From the NCBI RefSeq assembly GCF_024055665.1, contig NZ_JAMXMC010000003.1, positions 98,814-162,813 of the forward strand: 64,000 bases of DNA, written 5' to 3'. Position 1 is the first letter of the stretch, and every line of letters begins with the position of its first letter. Shown piece after piece: positions 1 through 9,228 of this stretch. A program made the position numbers and the translations under genes. The notes below the pieces were generated by a model. The model ran no database searches. It saw nothing but the letters and a program-made list of their open reading frames with translations, and was not told where the DNA came from. This stretch comes from Ideonella oryzae. GTDB taxonomy: Bacteria; Pseudomonadota; Gammaproteobacteria; Burkholderiales; Burkholderiaceae_C.

Positions 1-403
1 TGGCGCTCCAGGTGCTGCCGTCGGTGCTGTACTGGACGGTGGCACCGGCCTCGACGCCGCTCAGGGTCAGTGCGCCATTGCTGGTGATGTGATCCGAGGC
101 ACTGCTGCCTGTGTCGGTCGTCAGCGAGAGCCCCGGTGCGCTGGGCGCGGCAGTGTCCAGCGTGAAGGTGTAGGCGGTGCTGACCGCCGAGACATTGCCC
201 GCCGCATCCGTCTGGCGCACGTACACGGTGTTGCTGCCTTCGACCGGCGTGAAGCTGGCGCTCCAGGTGCTGCCGTCGGTGCTGTACTGGACGGTGGCAC
301 CGGCCTCGACGCCGCTCAGGGTCAGTGCGCCATTGCTGGTGATGTGATCCGAGGCACTGCTGCCTGTGTCGGTCGTCAACGAGAGCCCCGGCGCGCTGGG
401 TGC
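1..403 (-). repeat. Tandem 255-bp repeat units inside the adhesin gene
   Basis: Bases 1-148 and 256-403 are almost identical, giving an exact 255-base (85-codon) period. The second copy diverges after about base 400, where an older, less similar Ig-like unit begins. Low divergence suggests recent duplication or ongoing homogenisation, so copy number may vary between strains and the repeat array probably continues left of the window. Confidence 0.9.
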
Positions 404-2143
404 CGTGGTATCAAGGGTCAACGTGGTCGTGGCGCTGGCGCTGTTGCCGACGGTATCGGTGCTGGTCACCGTGACGGTGTTTCCGCCTTCAGCAAGCGGG
501 GTGTAGATGCCGCTGACTGGGGCAGCGGTGCCCGTGTCCACCGCCCAGTGCCCGCTGGCGTCTGCGGTGGTGATGTAGGTTGCCCCCCCGATGACCATCG
601 TGACGGTGGTGCCCGCGTCGGCTGTCCCGCTCAGTGCTGGGGTGCTGTCGGTGGTCAGGTTGTTGCCCGAGAAACTCGGAGTGTTTGGCAGGAGCGTATC
701 GATATAGATGCCACGCACCGCCTGGACCGTCGTGCCGCCGAGCGCGCCCGTCACGATGAGAGCTTCACTCCCCTGCCCCATGGCGGCGATGTCGGCGGCC
801 GTCAGGGTGTAAGACCAGGTGGTGCCGGTCACGGTGGCTACACGGGTGTTGCCCCCCAAACTCAGCTCGACCGCGGCGCCGGCTTCGTTCGTGCCGCTGA
901 TCGTGGTCCCTTGCTCGCTGGCCGTGATGATGTTGTCGCCGGCAACAGCACCGATGGTCAGGCTGGCCGAGGTCTGAGTCGTCGCGTTAGAAACGGCATC
1001 CACCAGCCCGCTGCTATGGGTGGGGTCGGCTGAGTTGGCGCCTTCGATCAGGCGCTGCTGCACAGCAATGCTCAGACTGGCACCGGTACCGCTGATGCTG
1101 GTGCCAGCCACCAGACTCTCGATGGTGGTCTGGGTGTTGCCGCCATTGTTCTGGTCCATCCCGGACAGCGCCGCGAGCAGCTGGCCGTAGGTGTTCGGAG
1201 TTTGCGCATGGCCGGCGCTGTCGACGGTGGTCTGGATCGCACCACCAGTCAGGTCTGTCAGCCCGAAGGCGTGAGCGATGGCCGCATTGGTATTGCTCAC
1301 CGTCGTGGCATCCAGAGACTGGCTCGCGCCAACGGCAGACGCCGCCTCGTGGTAAGCCAGCGACGTGAGCACGTTCACGTTGAGGTTGAGGGTGCTGCCC
1401 GACGCGGTGACGACACCCGTGCTGTAGAGAACGGTCGTGCCCAGGTCCTTGCCCAGACCGGTCGTCTCATCGATGTAGTCAGCATGACCGCCCAGGCTCT
1501 CGACCTTGACGATGACCACCCCGGTGTAGCCGCCAACCGACACGGTGACGGTGCCATCGGCATGGACGGAGCCGGTGCCCAGCACGGTCTTGCCATCCGC
1601 TGCATAGAGGGTGGCCTGAAGGTCGTTGCCCGCCACAGCCGGACCGCCAACCACACTGGCCACGACGGTGGACACCGCCGGAGTTGCGCTCCCCCCCGAA
1701 CCGCCCCCGCCACCGGATGTCGCCAGGGCCACGCCCCCAAGCCCGCCCGCGGCATACCACAGAGGCGACACCTCCGAGCCCCCCGCCGAGCCCGTGGTGA
1801 TCCCCTCGGCGTGCCACACGACATGACTGCCTTCGCTCTCGGGCGTTGCTGGGCTGACCAAGACCGCCTGGCCCACGCTGTCCTTGCTCCCCACATCGAC
1901 AAAAGCCGGATGCTCGCTCTGGCTGTAGTAGTGATCCAGCTCGACGACCTCCTGCCCCTTCTCCTCGATGATCAACGCATCGCCTTGCTTCTTCAGGACG
2001 AGGTCCTTGCCCGGTTGCCCGCTCTCGTCATCCACCACCGCGTAGGTGACACCGGGCTCGGTCGGGACCACCACTCGCTGGTCGAGTGCAATGTTTTGCA
2101 CACTTCCGTTGGCGGAAGTGATTCGAAGGCGCAACTTGGACAT
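1..2143 (-). CDS. Large Ig-like repeat adhesin (BapA/LapA-like), 5' part; runs off the left edge
   Basis: The reading frame opens at ATG 2143 behind AAGGAAA (7-base gap) and stays open to base 1, so at least 714 residues are seen and the C-terminus lies outside. The N-terminal ~75 residues (MSKLRLRITSANGSV...) resemble the prefix domain of Bap-type biofilm adhesins. A Gly/Ser linker follows near residues 148-153, then Thr/Ser/Gly/Ala-rich beta-sandwich repeats with motifs such as LDTTAPSAPGLSL, AGNVS and STDGSTWSA. At least the last two units are near-identical at DNA level with an 85-residue period. No classical signal peptide is visible; this fits type I secretion with a C-terminal signal, which is inference. 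Likely a cell-surface adhesin. Family confident, exact name not. Confidence 0.85.
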   Translation of the reverse strand, partial: MSKLRLRITSANGSVQNIALDQRVVVPTEPGVTYAVVDDESGQPGKDLVLKKQGDALIIEEKGQEVVELDHYYSQSEHPAFVDVGSKDSVGQAVLVSPATPESEGSHVVWHAEGITTGSAGGSEVSPLWYAAGGLGGVALATSGGGGGSGGSATPAVSTVVASVVGGPAVAGNDLQATLYAADGKTVLGTGSVHADGTVTVSVGGYTGVVIVKVESLGGHADYIDETTGLGKDLGTTVLYSTGVVTASGSTLNLNVNVLTSLAYHEAASAVGASQSLDATTVSNTNAAIAHAFGLTDLTGGAIQTTVDSAGHAQTPNTYGQLLAALSGMDQNNGGNTQTTIESLVAGTSISGTGASLSIAVQQRLIEGANSADPTHSSGLVDAVSNATTQTSASLTIGAVAGDNIITASEQGTTISGTNEAGAAVELSLGGNTRVATVTGTTWSYTLTAADIAAMGQGSEALIVTGALGGTTVQAVRGIYIDTLLPNTPSFSGNNLTTDSTPALSGTADAGTTVTMVIGGATYITTADASGHWAVDTGTAAPVSGIYTPLAEGGNTVTVTSTDTVGNSASATTTLTLDTTAPSAPGLSLTTDTGSSASDHITSNGALTLSGVEAGATVQYSTDGSTWSASFTPVEGSNTVYVRQTDAAGNVSAVSTAYTFTLDTAAPSAPGLSLTTDTGSSASDHITSNGALTLSGVEAGATVQYSTDGSTWSA

Positions 2144-2224
2144 CTGTGGTTTCCTTGAACCGGAGGGAGCTCGGGCGATCAAGCCCTGCGGGCGTGCTGG
2201 TTTACCGGCAAGCGCTCGTCCTGA

Positions 2225-2335
2225 AACAGACCCGTAGCCAAGGCATGGACATTGCTTGGCTGAGGTCTGTTCGCCATGTTAGCCATGAAGCCTGGTGATG
2301 GACAGGCTTTCATTGGACAAAAACAGCATGTCCAA
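2225..2335 (-). promoter_or_regulatory. Dyad-rich leader of the adhesin gene
   Basis: Three inverted repeats lie within 111 bases. TTGGACA-N9-TGTCCAA (2313-2335) is a perfect 7-bp dyad that looks like an operator. AAGCCTG-N8-CAGGCTT (2288-2309) is a second. The largest, 2225-2271, pairs AACAGACC with GGTCTGTT and AGCCAAG with CTTGGCT around a 12-base loop and would form a long hairpin 80-130 bases ahead of the start codon. Only three U residues follow it in the adhesin direction, so it is not a standard terminator. Regulatory role is inference. Confidence 0.5.
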
Positions 2336-2462
2336 GGCCTGTTAACAAGACTTAGGGGAGCACAGAAAGCATGACGTTGTTCTCGAGAATGCCTTGTGGA
2401 AAAGTCATCTCGATCAAAAAATCGTTCCGTTTCGCCAGCTGAGCGGAGTTGGCATCCCAAAG

Positions 2463-2508
2463 CAAAAACGCCTTGCAGTCACCGAAACTTTCGGCACTAC
2501 AAGGCGTT
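2463..2508 (-). terminator. Intrinsic terminator of the tRNA operon
   Basis: AACGCCTTG (2467-2475) pairs with CAAGGCGTT (2500-2508), and an inner CCGAAA/TTTCGG continues the stem. In the minus direction the stem is followed by a run of T residues. It sits just downstream of the last tRNA-Asp. Confidence 0.85.
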
Positions 2509-2516
2509 CGCTGTTT

Positions 2517-2593
2517 TGGCGGAGTGGACGGGACTCGAACCCGCGACCCCCGGCGTGACAGGCCGGTATTCTAACCAACTGAACTACCACTCC
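2517..2593 (-). tRNA. tRNA-Asp (GTC), copy 3
   Basis: A 77-base cloverleaf with GGAGTGG/CCACTCC acceptor stem, anticodon GTC, TTCGAGT T-loop, discriminator G and encoded CCA. It is the last gene of the tRNA operon and a third copy of the Asp gene, lacking Ala and Glu partners. Confidence 0.97.
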
Positions 2594-2690
2594 GCAGTGG
2601 TATCTCTCAAGGGATTCGACCCCCTGCATATGCCGATGAAAGGCTTGTATTCAAAGCCTCTGGACAAGAGGAACAGGAGAATAAGAGGGG

Positions 2691-2767
2691 TGGCGGAGTG
2701 GACGGGACTCGAACCCGCGACCCCCGGCGTGACAGGCCGGTATTCTAACCAACTGAACTACCACTCC
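2691..2767 (-). tRNA. tRNA-Asp (GTC), copy 2
   Basis: Identical in sequence to the other two Asp genes, 77 bases with encoded CCA. It closes the second Ala-Glu-Asp triplet. Confidence 0.97.
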
Positions 2768-2836
2768 GCAGTGGTGCCGGCTTTGGCAACATCGTTGCGA
2801 TGTCCACCCAGGTGCCGACCACCTGACCAGTGTGAC

Positions 2837-2912
2837 TGGTACGCCCTAGGGGATTCGAACCCCTGTAACCACCGTGAAAGGGTGGTGTCCTAGGCCTCTA
2901 GACGAAGGGCGC
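2837..2912 (-). tRNA. tRNA-Glu (TTC), copy 2
   Basis: A 76-base cloverleaf with anticodon TTC, TTCGAAT T-loop and encoded CCA; the first acceptor pair is G-U. Its 3' ACCA begins a small inverted repeat ACCAG-N5-CTGGT that is conserved after both Glu copies. Confidence 0.97.
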
Positions 2913-2938
2913 CTAAAACCCGTTGTTGCCATCGAAGG

Positions 2939-3014
<76 letters not shown>

Positions 3015-3082
3015 ACGGGTCGATGACGACATCGAATTTGAAACGCCTGCAGGAATCTCTTCCAGCAGGCGCTGCTGTTCGA

Positions 3083-3159
3083 TGGCGGAGTGGACGGGAC
3101 TCGAACCCGCGACCCCCGGCGTGACAGGCCGGTATTCTAACCAACTGAACTACCACTCC
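3083..3159 (-). tRNA. tRNA-Asp (GTC), copy 1
   Basis: A 77-base tRNA-Asp, identical to the other Asp copies, anticodon GTC, encoded CCA. Third gene of the first Ala-Glu-Asp triplet. Confidence 0.97.
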
Positions 3160-3227
3160 GCAGTGGTGCTGAACTTCAAGCCGCGTTACCGACGACTCCA
3201 GGCTTCTGCGAACCTGACCAGTGTGAC

Positions 3228-3303
3228 TGGTACGCCCTAGGGGATTCGAACCCCTGTAACCACCGTGAAAGGGTGGTGTCCTAGGCCTCTAGACGAAGGG
3301 CGC
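3228..3303 (-). tRNA. tRNA-Glu (TTC), copy 1
   Basis: A 76-base tRNA-Glu, identical to copy 2, anticodon TTC, encoded CCA. It lies about 200 bases downstream of gltX, the gene for the enzyme that charges it. Confidence 0.97.
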
Positions 3304-3336
3304 CAAGGTTGTTGCCATCACGACGCCACCAGATTT

Positions 3337-3412
<76 letters not shown>

Positions 3413-3493
3413 ATTCGCGCATCAATCAACTTCTGCAATCTGCATCTGTCGCTTGATTTGCTGAATCGGTTACGCCGTTCAAGCAAGACCAAA

Positions 3494-3523
3494 AGTATAT
3501 ACCGCTTTTCAAAGAGCTTGCAA
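3494..3523 (-). promoter_or_regulatory. Candidate sigma-70 promoter for the tRNA operon
   Basis: On the minus strand TTGCAA, which overlaps the last codons of gltX, is followed after 18 bases by TATACT. The boxes are strong for a GC-rich genome and sit just ahead of the first tRNA, so the tRNAs need not depend on gltX read-through. Confidence 0.5.
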
Positions 3524-4903
3524 GCGGTCGATGACAATTTTTCGATCGAACAGCGACAGCACAGCGTCGACCGAGGGCGTCTGTGCCCGGCCGCACACCA
3601 GCACGCGCACCGGAATCGCCAGTTGGGGCATCTTCAGGCCGTGTTCGGCAATGGTGTCCTTGATGGCCTGGTTGATCGCAGCCTTCTCCCAGTCCACCGT
3701 CGCCAGACGGGCAGCCAGAGCCAGCAGCGCAGGCTTCACCGCCTCGGTGACGTGCTGGGCCTGTTCCTCGGGCGAGGGCGTGACCGGCGCGAAGTACATG
3801 GCCAGCCAGTCGGCCAGATCGGCGGTGGTGGTGCAGCGGTCCTTGAACAGCGCGCAATGGGCCGGGGTCACCTGGGCATCGGACGCGGCCACGCCCTTGC
3901 GGCGGAGCTGCGCCGTGGCCAGCGTGGCCAGGCGAGCGTCGTCCGCCTGCTTCAGGTACTGGGCGTTGACCCAGGCCAGCTTGGCGGCATCCCATTGGGC
4001 CGGGCTCTTGGACAGGTGCTCGCCATCAAACCAGCTCACCAGCTGCTCGCGGCTGAACAGCTCGTCGTCGCCGTGGCTCCAGCCCAGGCGGGCCAAGTAG
4101 TTCAGCATGGCTTCGGGCAGGTAGCCCATCTCCTCGTAGGCGGTGACACTCACCGCGCCACGGCGCTTGGACAGCTTCAGACCGTCGTCGCCCAGGATGA
4201 CCGGCACATGGCCGAACTGCGGCAGCGGCGCACCCAGCGCGCGGAAGATGTTGATCTGCCAGGGCGTGTTGTTGACGTGCTCGTCGCCACGGAAGACGTG
4301 GGTGATGGCCATGTCCCAGTCGTCCACCACCACGGCGAAGTTGTAGGTCGGCACACCATCGGGCCGCAGGATGATCAGATCATCGATCTCGCGGTTGTTG
4401 ATGGTGATCGGGCCCTTGACCAGGTCGTTCCAGGTCACGTCGCCCTCCGCCGGATTGCGGAAGCGCACCACCGGCTTCACGCCGTCGGGCACGGGGGGCA
4501 GCACCTTGCCCGGCTCGGGACGCCAGCGGCCGTCGTAGCCGGTCTTCTCGCCACGGGCCTTCTGGGCCTCGCGCATCGCGTCCAGCTCTTCGGGCGTGCA
4601 GTAGCAGCGGTAGGCGGTGCCGGCCGCCAGCATCTGCTCGACCACAGCCTGGTAACGCTCCAGGCGTTGCATCTGGTAGAACGGGCCCTCGTCGTAATCC
4701 AGGCCCAGCCAGTGCATGGCCTGCAGGATCTGCTCGACCGAGGCCTGGGTCGAACGGGCCACGTCGGTGTCTTCGATGCGCAGCACGAAGTCCCCGCCGA
4801 AGTGACGGGCGAAGGCCCAGGAGAACAGGGCCGTGCGGGCCGTGCCCAGGTGCAGGAAGCCCGTCGGCGACGGGGCGATGCGGGTGCGGATCTTCTGAGT
4901 CAT
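3509..4903 (-). CDS. gltX: Glutamyl-tRNA synthetase
   Basis: Charges tRNA-Glu with glutamate in the cytoplasm. The 464-residue class I synthetase shows the HIGH-type motif in [16 protein letters not shown] near the N-terminus and the KMSKS-type motif KLSKRRG near residue 245. ATG 4903 was chosen because [15 protein letters not shown] matches the family start; a GTG at 4915 would overlap the metZ stop as GTGA and add four residues, so it stays possible. It is the last protein gene of the purF-metZ-gltX run and is followed by two tRNA-Glu genes. Confidence 0.97.
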   Translation of the reverse strand: MTQKIRTRIAPSPTGFLHLGTARTALFSWAFARHFGGDFVLRIEDTDVARSTQASVEQILQAMHWLGLDYDEGPFYQMQRLERYQAVVEQMLAAGTAYRCYCTPEELDAMREAQKARGEKTGYDGRWRPEPGKVLPPVPDGVKPVVRFRNPAEGDVTWNDLVKGPITINNREIDDLIILRPDGVPTYNFAVVVDDWDMAITHVFRGDEHVNNTPWQINIFRALGAPLPQFGHVPVILGDDGLKLSKRRGAVSVTAYEEMGYLPEAMLNYLARLGWSHGDDELFSREQLVSWFDGEHLSKSPAQWDAAKLAWVNAQYLKQADDARLATLATAQLRRKGVAASDAQVTPAHCALFKDRCTTTADLADWLAMYFAPVTPSPEEQAQHVTEAVKPALLALAARLATVDWEKAAINQAIKDTIAEHGLKMPQLAIPVRVLVCGRAQTPSVDAVLSLFDRKIVIDRLQAL

Positions 4904-4911
4904 GGAAAAGT

Positions 4912-6141
4912 TCACAGGGAATCGAGGCCACGCGCCAGGTCGGCGGTGATGTCGGCCACATCGTCCAGGCCCACAGCCAGGCGGATCAGGCCCTGGCCGA
5001 TGCCGGCAGCCTGGCGCTGGGCCTCGGACAGGCGCCCGTGCGAGGTGGTGGCCGGGTGGCTGATGGTGGTCTTGGTGTCACCCAGGTTGGTGGTGCGCGA
5101 GCACACCTGGGCCGCGTCCAGCACCGCGAAGGCCTGGGCACGCAACTGCTCGGGGCTGTTGCCCTTGACTTCGAAGGACACCACGGCGGCCCCCAGGCCG
5201 GACTGCTGCTTCATCGCGAGCGCGTGCTGGGGATGCGAGGCCAGGCCAGGGTAGTGCACCCGCGCCACGGCGGGATGGGCCTCCAGCCACTGGGCCACGG
5301 CCAGCGCGTTGGCGCTCTGGGCCTTCATGCGCACCACCAGGGTCTCCATGCCCTTGAGCACCACCCAGGCATTGAAGGGCGAGAGCGTCAACCCCGCCGA
5401 GCGCTGCACCGGCAGCAGCTTGGACTGGATCAGTTCCTCCGGACCGCAGACGGCGCCCGCAATCACGCGGCCCTGGCCATCCAGGTACTTGGTGCCCGAA
5501 TGAATGATGAAGTCCGCCCCCCACTTGGCGGGCTGCTGCAGGGCTGGCGAGCAGAAACAGTTGTCCACGGCCAGCCAGGCCCCCGCGCCATGCGCCACCT
5601 CGGCCAGTGCAGCAATATCGCAGACCTCGGTCAGCGGGTTGGTCGGTGACTCAGCAAACAGCAGGCGCGTGGTCGGCCGCAAGGCAGCGCGCCACTCGGC
5701 CACATCGGTCTGCGAGACAAAACTGGATTCGACGCCGAAGCGACCGAAGATGTCCCCCAGCAACTTGATGGTGGACCCGAAGACGCTTCGCGAGCAGATG
5801 ACGTGGTCACCGGCCTTCAGCAGGCCCATGGCCAGCAACGTGATGGCGCCCATGCCGCTGGCCGTGGCAATGCAACCGCTGGTGCCTTCCAGCGCGGCCA
5901 GGCGGCGCTCCATCATCATCACCGTCGGATTGGAGAAGCGGCTGTAGGTGAAGGCCTCCTCCTCATCGGCGAAGCGGCGGGCGGCCGTGGCCGCATCCGG
6001 ATAGACGAAGCTGCTGGTCAGGTACAGGGCCTCGGAGTTCTCGCCCCATTGCGAAGGCGGCAGGCCCTCGCGCAGGGCCCGCGTGGACAGGCCCACGCCT
6101 TCAGGCAACTCGACATGGGGCAGACGCTTCTTCTCGCTCAT
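4912..6141 (-). CDS. metZ: O-succinylhomoserine sulfhydrylase
   Basis: PLP enzyme of the Cys/Met metabolism family that makes homocysteine from an acylated homoserine and sulfide, giving direct sulfurylation in methionine synthesis. At 409 residues it has the expected length. The PLP lysine is K218 in [12 protein letters not shown], with D193 in AVDNCF contacting the cofactor. Its ATG overlaps the purF stop as ATGA, indicating translational coupling. Substrate preference (O-succinyl rather than O-acetyl) is taken from the conserved purF-metZ order, not proved by sequence. Confidence 0.93.
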   Translation of the reverse strand: MSEKKRLPHVELPEGVGLSTRALREGLPPSQWGENSEALYLTSSFVYPDAATAARRFADEEEAFTYSRFSNPTVMMMERRLAALEGTSGCIATASGMGAITLLAMGLLKAGDHVICSRSVFGSTIKLLGDIFGRFGVESSFVSQTDVAEWRAALRPTTRLLFAESPTNPLTEVCDIAALAEVAHGAGAWLAVDNCFCSPALQQPAKWGADFIIHSGTKYLDGQGRVIAGAVCGPEELIQSKLLPVQRSAGLTLSPFNAWVVLKGMETLVVRMKAQSANALAVAQWLEAHPAVARVHYPGLASHPQHALAMKQQSGLGAAVVSFEVKGNSPEQLRAQAFAVLDAAQVCSRTTNLGDTKTTISHPATTSHGRLSEAQRQAAGIGQGLIRLAVGLDDVADITADLARGLDSL

Positions 6142-7661
6142 TGCGCATCCTCCCCGCTCTGCAGCGCCAGACGGGTACGCGCCGGGCCATCCTCCTCCTC
6201 GGGCTGGGAGGCACGTTGCGCCTTCATCGTCGCGAAATCCTCGATCGACACATCGCCCGTCACATAGCGGCCGTCGAAGCAGGAGGCCTCGAAGCCCTTG
6301 AGCGACGGGTTGAGAGCATGCACGACACGCTTCATCGCATCGACGTCCTGGTAGATCAGCGCGTCGGCACCGATGAACTGGCGGATTTCCTCCATGGTGC
6401 GGTTGTGGGCCACCAGCTCCTCCTGCGTCGGCATGTCGATGCCATAGACGTTGGGGTAACGCACCGGCGGCGCCGCCGAGGCCATGTAGACCTTGTTGGC
6501 CCCTGCCTCGCGCGCCATCTGCACGATCTCCTTGGAGGTGGTGCCTCGCACGATGGAGTCATCCACCAACAGCACGTTGCGACCCTTGAACTCCACGCCA
6601 ATGGCGTTGAGCTTCTGGCGCACGCTCTTCTTGCGCACCGCCTGCCCCGGCATGATGAAGGTACGGCCGACATAGCGGTTCTTCACGAAGCCCTCGCGGT
6701 AGGGCTTGCCGATCTTCTGCGCCAGCTGCATGGCCGACGGACGGCTGGATTCCGGGATCGGAATCACCACGTCGATCTCGGAGGGCGGCATCGTGGAGAT
6801 CACGCGCTGAGCCAGGGTCTCGCCCATGTTCAGGCGGGCCTGGTACACCGACACACCGTCCATCACCGAATCCGGGCGGGCCAGGTAGACGAACTCGAAC
6901 ATGCAGGGGTTGAGCGTCGGGTTCTCGGCGCACTGGCGGCTGTGGATCTGGCCCTTCATGTCGATGAAGACGGCCTCGCCCGGCGCCACGTCACGCAGGA
7001 TCTTGTGGCCGGTGCCTTCCAGCGTGACGGACTCGCTGGCCACCATCACCTCCTGCCCTTCGGGGGTGTCGATGGTGCCCAGGCACAGCGGACGGATGCC
7101 GTAGGGATCGCGGAAGGCCAGCAGGCCGTAGCCGGCGATCAGCGCGATGACCGCATAGGAACCCTTGATGCGCTTGTGCACGGCCGCCACGGCCTTGAAG
7201 ACCTCCTCGGGCGTCAACGGCAGGTCACGGGCCTTCTGCTCCAGTTCGTGCGCCAGGATGTTGATCAGCACCTCGGTGTCGCTCTCGGTGTTGATGTGGC
7301 GGCGGTCGATGTCGAACAGCTCCTTCTTCAAGGCATGGGCGTTGGTCAGGTTGCCGTTGTGCACCAGCACGATGCCGAAGGGCGCGTTGACGTAGAAGGG
7401 CTGGGCCTCCTCCTCGCTGTAGGCGTTGCCAGCCGTGGGATAGCGCACCTGGCCCAGGCCGACATTGCCCGGCAGGCCCCGCATGTTGCGGGTGCGGAAG
7501 ACGTCCCGCACCATGCCACGGGCCTTGTGCATGTAGCACTTGGTGCCCTGCATGGTGACGATGCCGGCTGCATCCTGTCCGCGGTGCTGCAGCAGCAGCA
7601 GCGCGTCATAGATGAGTTGGTTGACCGGCTGGTTGGAGATCACGCCGACGATGCCGCACAT
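6138..7661 (-). CDS. purF: Amidophosphoribosyltransferase
   Basis: Catalyses the first committed step of purine synthesis, PRPP plus glutamine to phosphoribosylamine. The start MCGIVGV places the N-terminal nucleophile Cys2 of the glutaminase domain. The PRPP-binding motif [14 protein letters not shown] lies in the C-terminal phosphoribosyltransferase domain, near residue 360. Length 507 is normal. It follows cvpA by 13 bases, the classical cvpA-purF pairing. Confidence 0.98.
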   Translation of the reverse strand: MCGIVGVISNQPVNQLIYDALLLLQHRGQDAAGIVTMQGTKCYMHKARGMVRDVFRTRNMRGLPGNVGLGQVRYPTAGNAYSEEEAQPFYVNAPFGIVLVHNGNLTNAHALKKELFDIDRRHINTESDTEVLINILAHELEQKARDLPLTPEEVFKAVAAVHKRIKGSYAVIALIAGYGLLAFRDPYGIRPLCLGTIDTPEGQEVMVASESVTLEGTGHKILRDVAPGEAVFIDMKGQIHSRQCAENPTLNPCMFEFVYLARPDSVMDGVSVYQARLNMGETLAQRVISTMPPSEIDVVIPIPESSRPSAMQLAQKIGKPYREGFVKNRYVGRTFIMPGQAVRKKSVRQKLNAIGVEFKGRNVLLVDDSIVRGTTSKEIVQMAREAGANKVYMASAAPPVRYPNVYGIDMPTQEELVAHNRTMEEIRQFIGADALIYQDVDAMKRVVHALNPSLKGFEASCFDGRYVTGDVSIEDFATMKAQRASQPEEEDGPARTRLALQSGEDAQ

Positions 7662-7674
7662 GGGAGGAGTCCGT

Positions 7675-8208
7675 TCAAGAGGAGGAGAGATTCAGGAAGC
7701 GCGTTCCGGGCGACGTCGCCCGCGACGGTTGGGGCAGCCAGGGCTCGAGGGCCTGGTGCAGGATCAGGGTCCAGGCCACCACGCGGGAAGCCCGCCAGCC
7801 GCCCGACCCGGCCAGGGGCGTCCAACCCACGGCGGTGACCAGCAACAGCAGCAGCAACACACCACGCAGCAGGCCGAAGCCGCCGCCGAGAACACGGTCC
7901 GGCACGGTCAGCGGTGTAGCAGCAATCAGCATCTTGATCAGGCGGGCCGCCAGGCCCCAGGCCAGCAGCACCACCGCGAAGGCCAGCAGGAATCCACCGC
8001 CCAGGCGCAGGGCACTGCCCTCCTCGCCCAAATGGACCAGTTGGCCGGCCGTCTCGGCCCCATGACTGGCCACCCACCAGGCAGCGACCCAGCCGGCCAG
8101 CGACAGCACCTCGAACACCAGCCCGCGCCAGACCCCGATGACCACGGACAGCAGCAGCAGTGCCAACAGCACCGCGTCCAGCGGGGTCAGGTTGTTCGAC
8201 CAGGCCAT
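7675..8208 (-). CDS. cvpA: CvpA family inner-membrane protein
   Basis: A 177-residue protein with about four hydrophobic segments (roughly residues 8-28, 34-48, 70-92 and 105-127), typical of CvpA, first linked to colicin V production and later to envelope stress. Start [19 protein letters not shown] fits the family. It lies between the SPOR gene and purF, as in many proteobacteria. Molecular role is not established. Confidence 0.92.
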   Translation of the reverse strand: MAWSNNLTPLDAVLLALLLLSVVIGVWRGLVFEVLSLAGWVAAWWVASHGAETAGQLVHLGEEGSALRLGGGFLLAFAVVLLAWGLAARLIKMLIAATPLTVPDRVLGGGFGLLRGVLLLLLLVTAVGWTPLAGSGGWRASRVVAWTLILHQALEPWLPQPSRATSPGTRFLNLSSS

Positions 8209-8215
8209 GGCCTGC

Positions 8216-9154
8216 TCAGAGCTTCAGCACGGCGGCCTGCAGGCCAGCCGTCTTGATCTTCGCCGCGGCCTTGTCAGCCTCGGCCTTGGTCGTGAAAGGC
8301 CCCACCCGCACCCGGATGCGCCGCCCCGAGGACGACTCGATCACCTGGGTGTAAGTGGACAGCCCCAGCAGCTCGACCTTGCCGCGCGCATCGCGCGCGC
8401 TGCTGGCCTCTGCGAATGCACCGATCTGGACCACGAAGCGCCCTTCATCGGACTTGCTGTCGGTGACCTTGGCCTCGGCCGGCTTGGCATCGGTGGATTT
8501 GGTGTCCGCGGGCTTGGCGTCGGTCGGCTTGCTGGCGGCCGAGGACTTGGCCGGCTTGGTGTCTGTCGGCTTGCTGTCCTTGGGCTTGGCGGTGTCCGCC
8601 GAGGCGGTCTTGCCGCCATCCTTGTGCGCATCAGGGGCCTTGTCGCTGCTGCGACTGTCCGGCTTCTTGTCGTGCGCTGGCTCGGCGGCCTTGGGTACAG
8701 CAACAGCCGCGGTCTTCTGCTCGATCTTGGGCTCGGCTTTCCTCACCTCGGGCTTGGGGACGGGCACCGGCGCAAGCACTGCAGCAGGAGCCGACGCAGG
8801 CACCGTGGGCTCGATCACCTCGTCGGCACCCGCATCGCTGCCCGTGGGCTCGACGGGTGGCGGTGCCACCACGGTGGAGCGGGCAGAAGAGGCTTCCGGC
8901 GCAGGCACATGCAGCGGTGCGGCCCCGTCACGCGAAGGAATCTCGATCGGAATGTCGACCGGGATGGGGCGCGGCTGCGTCTCGAACAACAGCGGAAAAC
9001 CGATGATCCCGGCCACCAGCAGCAGCGTGACGCCGATCAGGCGCCGACGGGCCTTGACCCGCACTTCGCGCACCTGCTCGGCGGGGTCGGACGCCGCGCC
9101 TCGCGGAGCGGGTTTGTCAGAGCGGCGGATCTTGAACTTGGAGAGCAATCCCAT
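8216..9154 (-). CDS. SPOR-domain cell-division protein (DedD-like)
   Basis: A 312-residue single-pass protein. Short cytoplasmic basic N-terminus, one membrane helix near residues 41-56 (IGVTLLLVAGIIGFPLLF), a long Ala/Pro/Lys/Asp linker, and a C-terminal SPOR domain (about 233-312, RFVVQIGAF...RVRVGPF) that in this family binds denuded peptidoglycan at the division septum. The linker at about 8450-8570 is a degenerate run of KPTD/AKPAD units, a low-complexity stretch likely to vary in length. Position between folC and cvpA matches DedD. Confidence 0.9.
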   Translation of the reverse strand: MGLLSKFKIRRSDKPAPRGAASDPAEQVREVRVKARRRLIGVTLLLVAGIIGFPLLFETQPRPIPVDIPIEIPSRDGAAPLHVPAPEASSARSTVVAPPPVEPTGSDAGADEVIEPTVPASAPAAVLAPVPVPKPEVRKAEPKIEQKTAAVAVPKAAEPAHDKKPDSRSSDKAPDAHKDGGKTASADTAKPKDSKPTDTKPAKSSAASKPTDAKPADTKSTDAKPAEAKVTDSKSDEGRFVVQIGAFAEASSARDARGKVELLGLSTYTQVIESSSGRRIRVRVGPFTTKAEADKAAAKIKTAGLQAAVLKL

Positions 9155-9228
9155 GCGTGGCAGCTGCGTGCGTTGGGGCCGGGCAGGCGGGTGGGAGCCG
9201 TCGGTTGCTCAAGCTCGGCAACCAGCCG

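Larger units (their letters stand above)
2144..2516. other. Gene-free stretch between adhesin and tRNA operon
   Basis: This 373-base stretch holds no convincing gene. From right to left it contains the tRNA-operon terminator (2463-2508) and three inverted repeats (2313-2335, 2288-2309, 2225-2271) upstream of the adhesin start, followed by its ribosome binding site. It should carry the adhesin promoter, but no clear -35/-10 pair was found. Confidence 0.75.

Noticed and set aside
89-2158. Open frames on the plus strand opposite the adhesin gene
   Set aside because: The minus frame shows a proper start, ribosome site and Ig-like repeats; the plus frames are compositional shadows.
2179-2460. 93-codon open frame on the minus strand upstream of the adhesin
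   Set aside because: No ribosome site, no family features, and it runs through the inverted repeats of the control region.
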